A stretch of DNA of 64,000 nucleotides from Sutcliffiella halmapala (lineage in GTDB: Bacteria; Bacillota; Bacilli; Bacillales; Bacillaceae_I): the NCBI RefSeq assembly GCF_002019665.1, contig NZ_KV917375.1, forward strand, positions 566,001 to 630,000, given 5' to 3'. A program made the translations under genes and the position numbers. A model generated the notes under the pieces. That model was not told the DNA's origin, made no database searches, and saw only the letters and a program-made list of their open reading frames with translations. Of the stretch, positions 61,444 to 64,000 are shown one piece after another. Position 1 is the stretch's first letter; every line of letters begins with the position of its first letter.

Positions 61444-63816
61444 TTATCTGTTAACTTTAAAGAAATAAGGTGTATCTTCTGAATGAGTATTATATCCTTC
61501 TACTCGTATATAGTAGTCGCCTGCAATTAAGTCAATTGTTTGTTCTTTTGTTTCTGCAGCAAATTGACCAGTATCTGTTGAAAAATTCAGAACAGAATTA
61601 CCACTACTATTATAAATAGTGTATCTCCAAGAAACGTTGTATTGGTTCTTTACCGTAACAGTAACTTGTGATGCGTTATTAAGGCTGAATTTATAATAGT
61701 CATGGTCATTATAACTATTTTGAATTGCTCCAGTGTAATTTTGATTCAACACTATTGGAGTAGCTGTTAAAGCAGTGTTATTTAACTCACGTTCAAAGTA
61801 TTCTCCCATTACGAAGTCGACCGTAAATGTGTAAGGAGTATGATTGGTTTCATTGTTTAGCCCAGAAACTCTTAAATAATATTCACCAGAGGGTAATCCT
61901 ACTGGAATATTAGTTTCTGAGTTGGAGACACTACTAGTATTAGTGGAGAAATTTTTAATTTCTTGACCATTTGCATTATATAAAATATATCTCCACAATG
62001 TATTAGGCTTATTCAATGCTTTAATTTGAATGTTACCTGCCTTTTCAAGTTTGAATTTATAGTAATCTAAATCATCGTATCTATTTTGAATCGATCCCTG
62101 ATATTTCTTATTAACTGCAATAGTAGTAGCGGTGCCGGTAGAATTATTAAATTCTTTTTCATAAAATTCACTTTCTATAAAACTAGCTTCAAACGAATAT
62201 TGTTGATGGACAGTGTTATTATTACTAGTATTAATTTTTATATAATAGGTTCCTGCCGGAAGGCCAACATCGACAGTTTGCCAACCTGTAGCATTGGAAG
62301 AGGAATCGGTTGACGTCGTTACTAAAGAGTCTCCAGTTTCACTTAAAACGCTAATATTCCAATATGCGTCTGGTTGGTTTTTCATTTTCAATGAAATGTT
62401 CCCAGCTTTAGGAAGTGAAAATTTGTAATAATCAAGATCGTTATATCTATTTTGAATACTTCCGTAATTTACTTTGTTCACATTTATCGGTGTTGCAGTA
62501 GCTAAAGTATTATTACGTTCCTTTTCATAGTACTCGCTTTTTTCATATTTAACTGAAAATGTGAAAGGGACATTAGTAGAATTACTATTTGCATCTAGTT
62601 TGATAAAATATTCTCCTGCTGGAAGTCCGATAGGCACCTCAGTATTCCCGGTAGCATAGGAACTACTATTTGAACTAAAATCTACATAACTAGTCCCATT
62701 ACGATCAACTAAGGATAAGTTCCAATTTGATCCAGCGATATTACTTAATGAAAGCTTTACGTTTCCAGAATTCGATAAATTGAATTTGTAGAATTTGGAA
62801 ACACTCCTACTTTCAAAAGAACCTGTATATAATTGGTTCACATTTATAGGTAAAGCATTCTCCAATTTTTCATTTTTAACTAAGCCTTTAATTTCGTTTA
62901 ATACATTATCGGAAACAGTGGTGGTACCTCCAATTGCTAAAACTTCAGAGAATTTTTTAACGTTTAGTAATTCTTTAATTGGAGTAGGAAGGTTTGTTGG
63001 TTCAACTAATAAAATTACTCCATTCTTTTTGGCTGCTAGTACAGATCCAGTCAGCGCATCAGCAAAATTCATACCTGTTGCGGCATAAGCATTGTTTGCA
63101 TCCATTTGAAATTCTCGAATAACAGCAGCTGCTGTGCTAAAGCGTCCAGAACCAGAAATACGCTTAGCATTTGGCATTTGAGATAAGATTTTATTACTTA
63201 ATATAGAACTTCCACCTATTACATAGGTCCGTTTCTTACCTTTTAAAGAATCTTTTGTCGAACTAGGAATATCATCTGTACGGCTTAATAAAATTGGTAT
63301 ACCATTTCTAGCTGCATAAGGTGCAATAGCAAGTGCATCAGGGAAATTATGACCGTAGGCTACGATGGCAGTGTCCGTAGTTCCTAATTTTTTTGCAATT
63401 TGTGCAGCAGTTTCAAAGCGATCACGACCGCCGATTCTCTCGACTGTTATACCTAAACCTTTAAGTTCATTATCCACTTTAGTGGTGATAACTGCAGTAC
63501 TTCCAAGAATGACGGCTTTTTTAGCTCCTAAGCGAGTAATCTCCGCCCTAGTCACAGCTCCTAATTCGTCTTTTCTTGATAGTAGAATAGGTGCGTCAAG
63601 TTTGTAAGCTAGAGGTCCTCCAGCTAAAGCATCAGGAAAATTTTCTCCTATCGCTAATACAACTGTATCGGCCTTTGACCAACCATTTTTTGAAATTTCA
63701 ACAGCAGTAGCATACCTATGGCTCCCTGCAATACGATCGGATGCTGCAGATACTTTGGAAAAGTTAAAACTAATTAATAGAAAAAAGATTAAAACAGAAA
63801 AAAGTATTTTTTTCAA
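61444..63816 (-). CDS. CWB2 cell-wall-anchored protein with four PPC (pre-peptidase C-terminal) domains
   Basis: A 790-residue secreted protein. The signal peptide ends near KVSAAS, three CWB2 repeats span about 27-310, and four tandem PPC-like domains of about 115 residues follow (about 325-790). Each has the pattern Y.G.(I/F)(Q/E)(N/S)R..(D)YYKF, a central beta hairpin and GLPAGxYYIK. PPC domains are beta-sandwiches often found at the ends of secreted peptidases, but no catalytic domain is present here. It may bind glycan or protein at the wall surface. ATG 63816 follows GAGGGGTATTT. A TGCTATATT extended -10-like element lies upstream on the minus strand. Confidence 0.9.
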   Translation of the reverse strand: MKKILFSVLIFFLLISFNFSKVSAASDRIAGSHRYATAVEISKNGWSKADTVVLAIGENFPDALAGGPLAYKLDAPILLSRKDELGAVTRAEITRLGAKKAVILGSTAVITTKVDNELKGLGITVERIGGRDRFETAAQIAKKLGTTDTAIVAYGHNFPDALAIAPYAARNGIPILLSRTDDIPSSTKDSLKGKKRTYVIGGSSILSNKILSQMPNAKRISGSGRFSTAAAVIREFQMDANNAYAATGMNFADALTGSVLAAKKNGVILLVEPTNLPTPIKELLNVKKFSEVLAIGGTTTVSDNVLNEIKGLVKNEKLENALPINVNQLYTGSFESRSVSKFYKFNLSNSGNVKLSLSNIAGSNWNLSLVDRNGTSYVDFSSNSSSYATGNTEVPIGLPAGEYFIKLDANSNSTNVPFTFSVKYEKSEYYEKERNNTLATATPINVNKVNYGSIQNRYNDLDYYKFSLPKAGNISLKMKNQPDAYWNISVLSETGDSLVTTSTDSSSNATGWQTVDVGLPAGTYYIKINTSNNNTVHQQYSFEASFIESEFYEKEFNNSTGTATTIAVNKKYQGSIQNRYDDLDYYKFKLEKAGNIQIKALNKPNTLWRYILYNANGQEIKNFSTNTSSVSNSETNIPVGLPSGEYYLRVSGLNNETNHTPYTFTVDFVMGEYFERELNNTALTATPIVLNQNYTGAIQNSYNDHDYYKFSLNNASQVTVTVKNQYNVSWRYTIYNSSGNSVLNFSTDTGQFAAETKEQTIDLIAGDYYIRVEGYNTHSEDTPYFFKVNR

Positions 63817-63925
63817 AAATACCCCTCACTTTCCAAATTTTTATCAAATATAGCATACCGTAACTAAGACTTAATATCTAGTCTTTTTGGCCTACTTTTG
63901 ACTATGAAACTAAAAAAGTCTAGTT

Positions 63926-63947
63926 CTATTCTATTGAAATAGAATAG
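63926..63947. promoter_or_regulatory. 22-bp perfect palindrome upstream of the CWB2-PPC gene
   Basis: CTATTCTATT and AATAGAATAG flank a 2-nt centre. It lies about 110 bp before ATG 63816 and could be an operator. No T run follows, so it is not a standard terminator. Confidence 0.5.
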
Positions 63948-64000
63948 ATAGCGATATGTAGCTTAAGAAAAATAACTAGAAAACAATAAATCTAATTTAA

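Noticed and set aside
1-64000. rRNA, tRNA, transposase or prophage genes
   Set aside because: None was recognised on either strand while reading the window. Small non-coding RNAs cannot be excluded without expression data.

Overview
The window reads as chromosomal DNA of a low-GC, Gram-positive, spore-forming bacterium of the Bacillaceae type. The evidence is strong AGGAGG-type ribosome binding sites with frequent GTG and TTG starts, an SsbB/YwpF/YwqA-YwqB/YwqC-D-E gene order like that of Bacillus subtilis, CWB2 cell-wall proteins, class D sortases, a CwlC-like sporulation amidase and a probable sigma-K gene. No rRNA, tRNA, CRISPR array, phage or transposase gene was recognised. Species cannot be named from this sequence alone.

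Layout. 1-2.2 kb: end of galU and a membrane glycosyltransferase. 2.5-10.2 kb: surface region with a CWB2-VanY peptidase, a CWB2-LRR protein, a membrane acyltransferase and a large LRR/Fn3 sortase substrate (LPVTA motif) broken by two frameshifts and a nonsense codon. 10.4-13.0 kb: galE and a glutamate-type dehydrogenase. 13.3-18.5 kb: two divergent c-di-GMP proteins, PAS-GGDEF and PAS-GGDEF-EAL-PilZ. 18.66-19.56 kb: a tandem array of about 17 hairpin units of 52 bp, the strongest unexplained structure here. 19.7-26.9 kb: a sugar ABC importer without its own ATPase, a YesM/YesN-type two-component system and a Gfo/Idh/MocA oxidoreductase. 27.7 kb: a Cys-containing probable spore-surface gene. 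28.3-36.7 kb: mannose-6-phosphate isomerase, an RpiR regulator, and PTS IIABC, GH38 and GH13_18 genes that together look like a mannosylglycerate/glucosylglycerate utilisation locus. 37-41 kb: small genes, a SEC-C protein, and an LPXTA-type acidic surface protein with its class D sortase. 41.3-49.5 kb: ywpF, ssbB, an Xre regulator, VanZ, ywqA, ywqB and a BsuPI lipoprotein. 49.7-59.7 kb: sporulation amidase, second class D sortase, the YwqC-YwqD-YwqE exopolysaccharide control module, an LCP ligase, an SGNH protein and a heparinase-like lyase. 59.9-63.8 kb: two more CWB2 proteins (NlpC/P60; four PPC domains).

How it fits together. Much of the window builds, decorates or anchors material on the cell surface. 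GalU and GalE supply UDP-sugars, and the glycosyltransferase, YwqC-E, LCP, acyltransferase, SGNH and lyase genes make or remodel polysaccharide. Four CWB2 proteins and two sortases attach proteins, and two c-di-GMP proteins could tie this to lifestyle switching. A carbohydrate block sits in the middle.

Intergenic DNA carries several repeat families: the 52-bp hairpin array, three full copies of a ~130-bp element whose terminal inverted repeats covary, a set of hairpins with GGTGCC/GGCACC cores, and a diverged pair of ~126-bp direct repeats. All functions were assigned by reading the translations and motifs; no database search was run.
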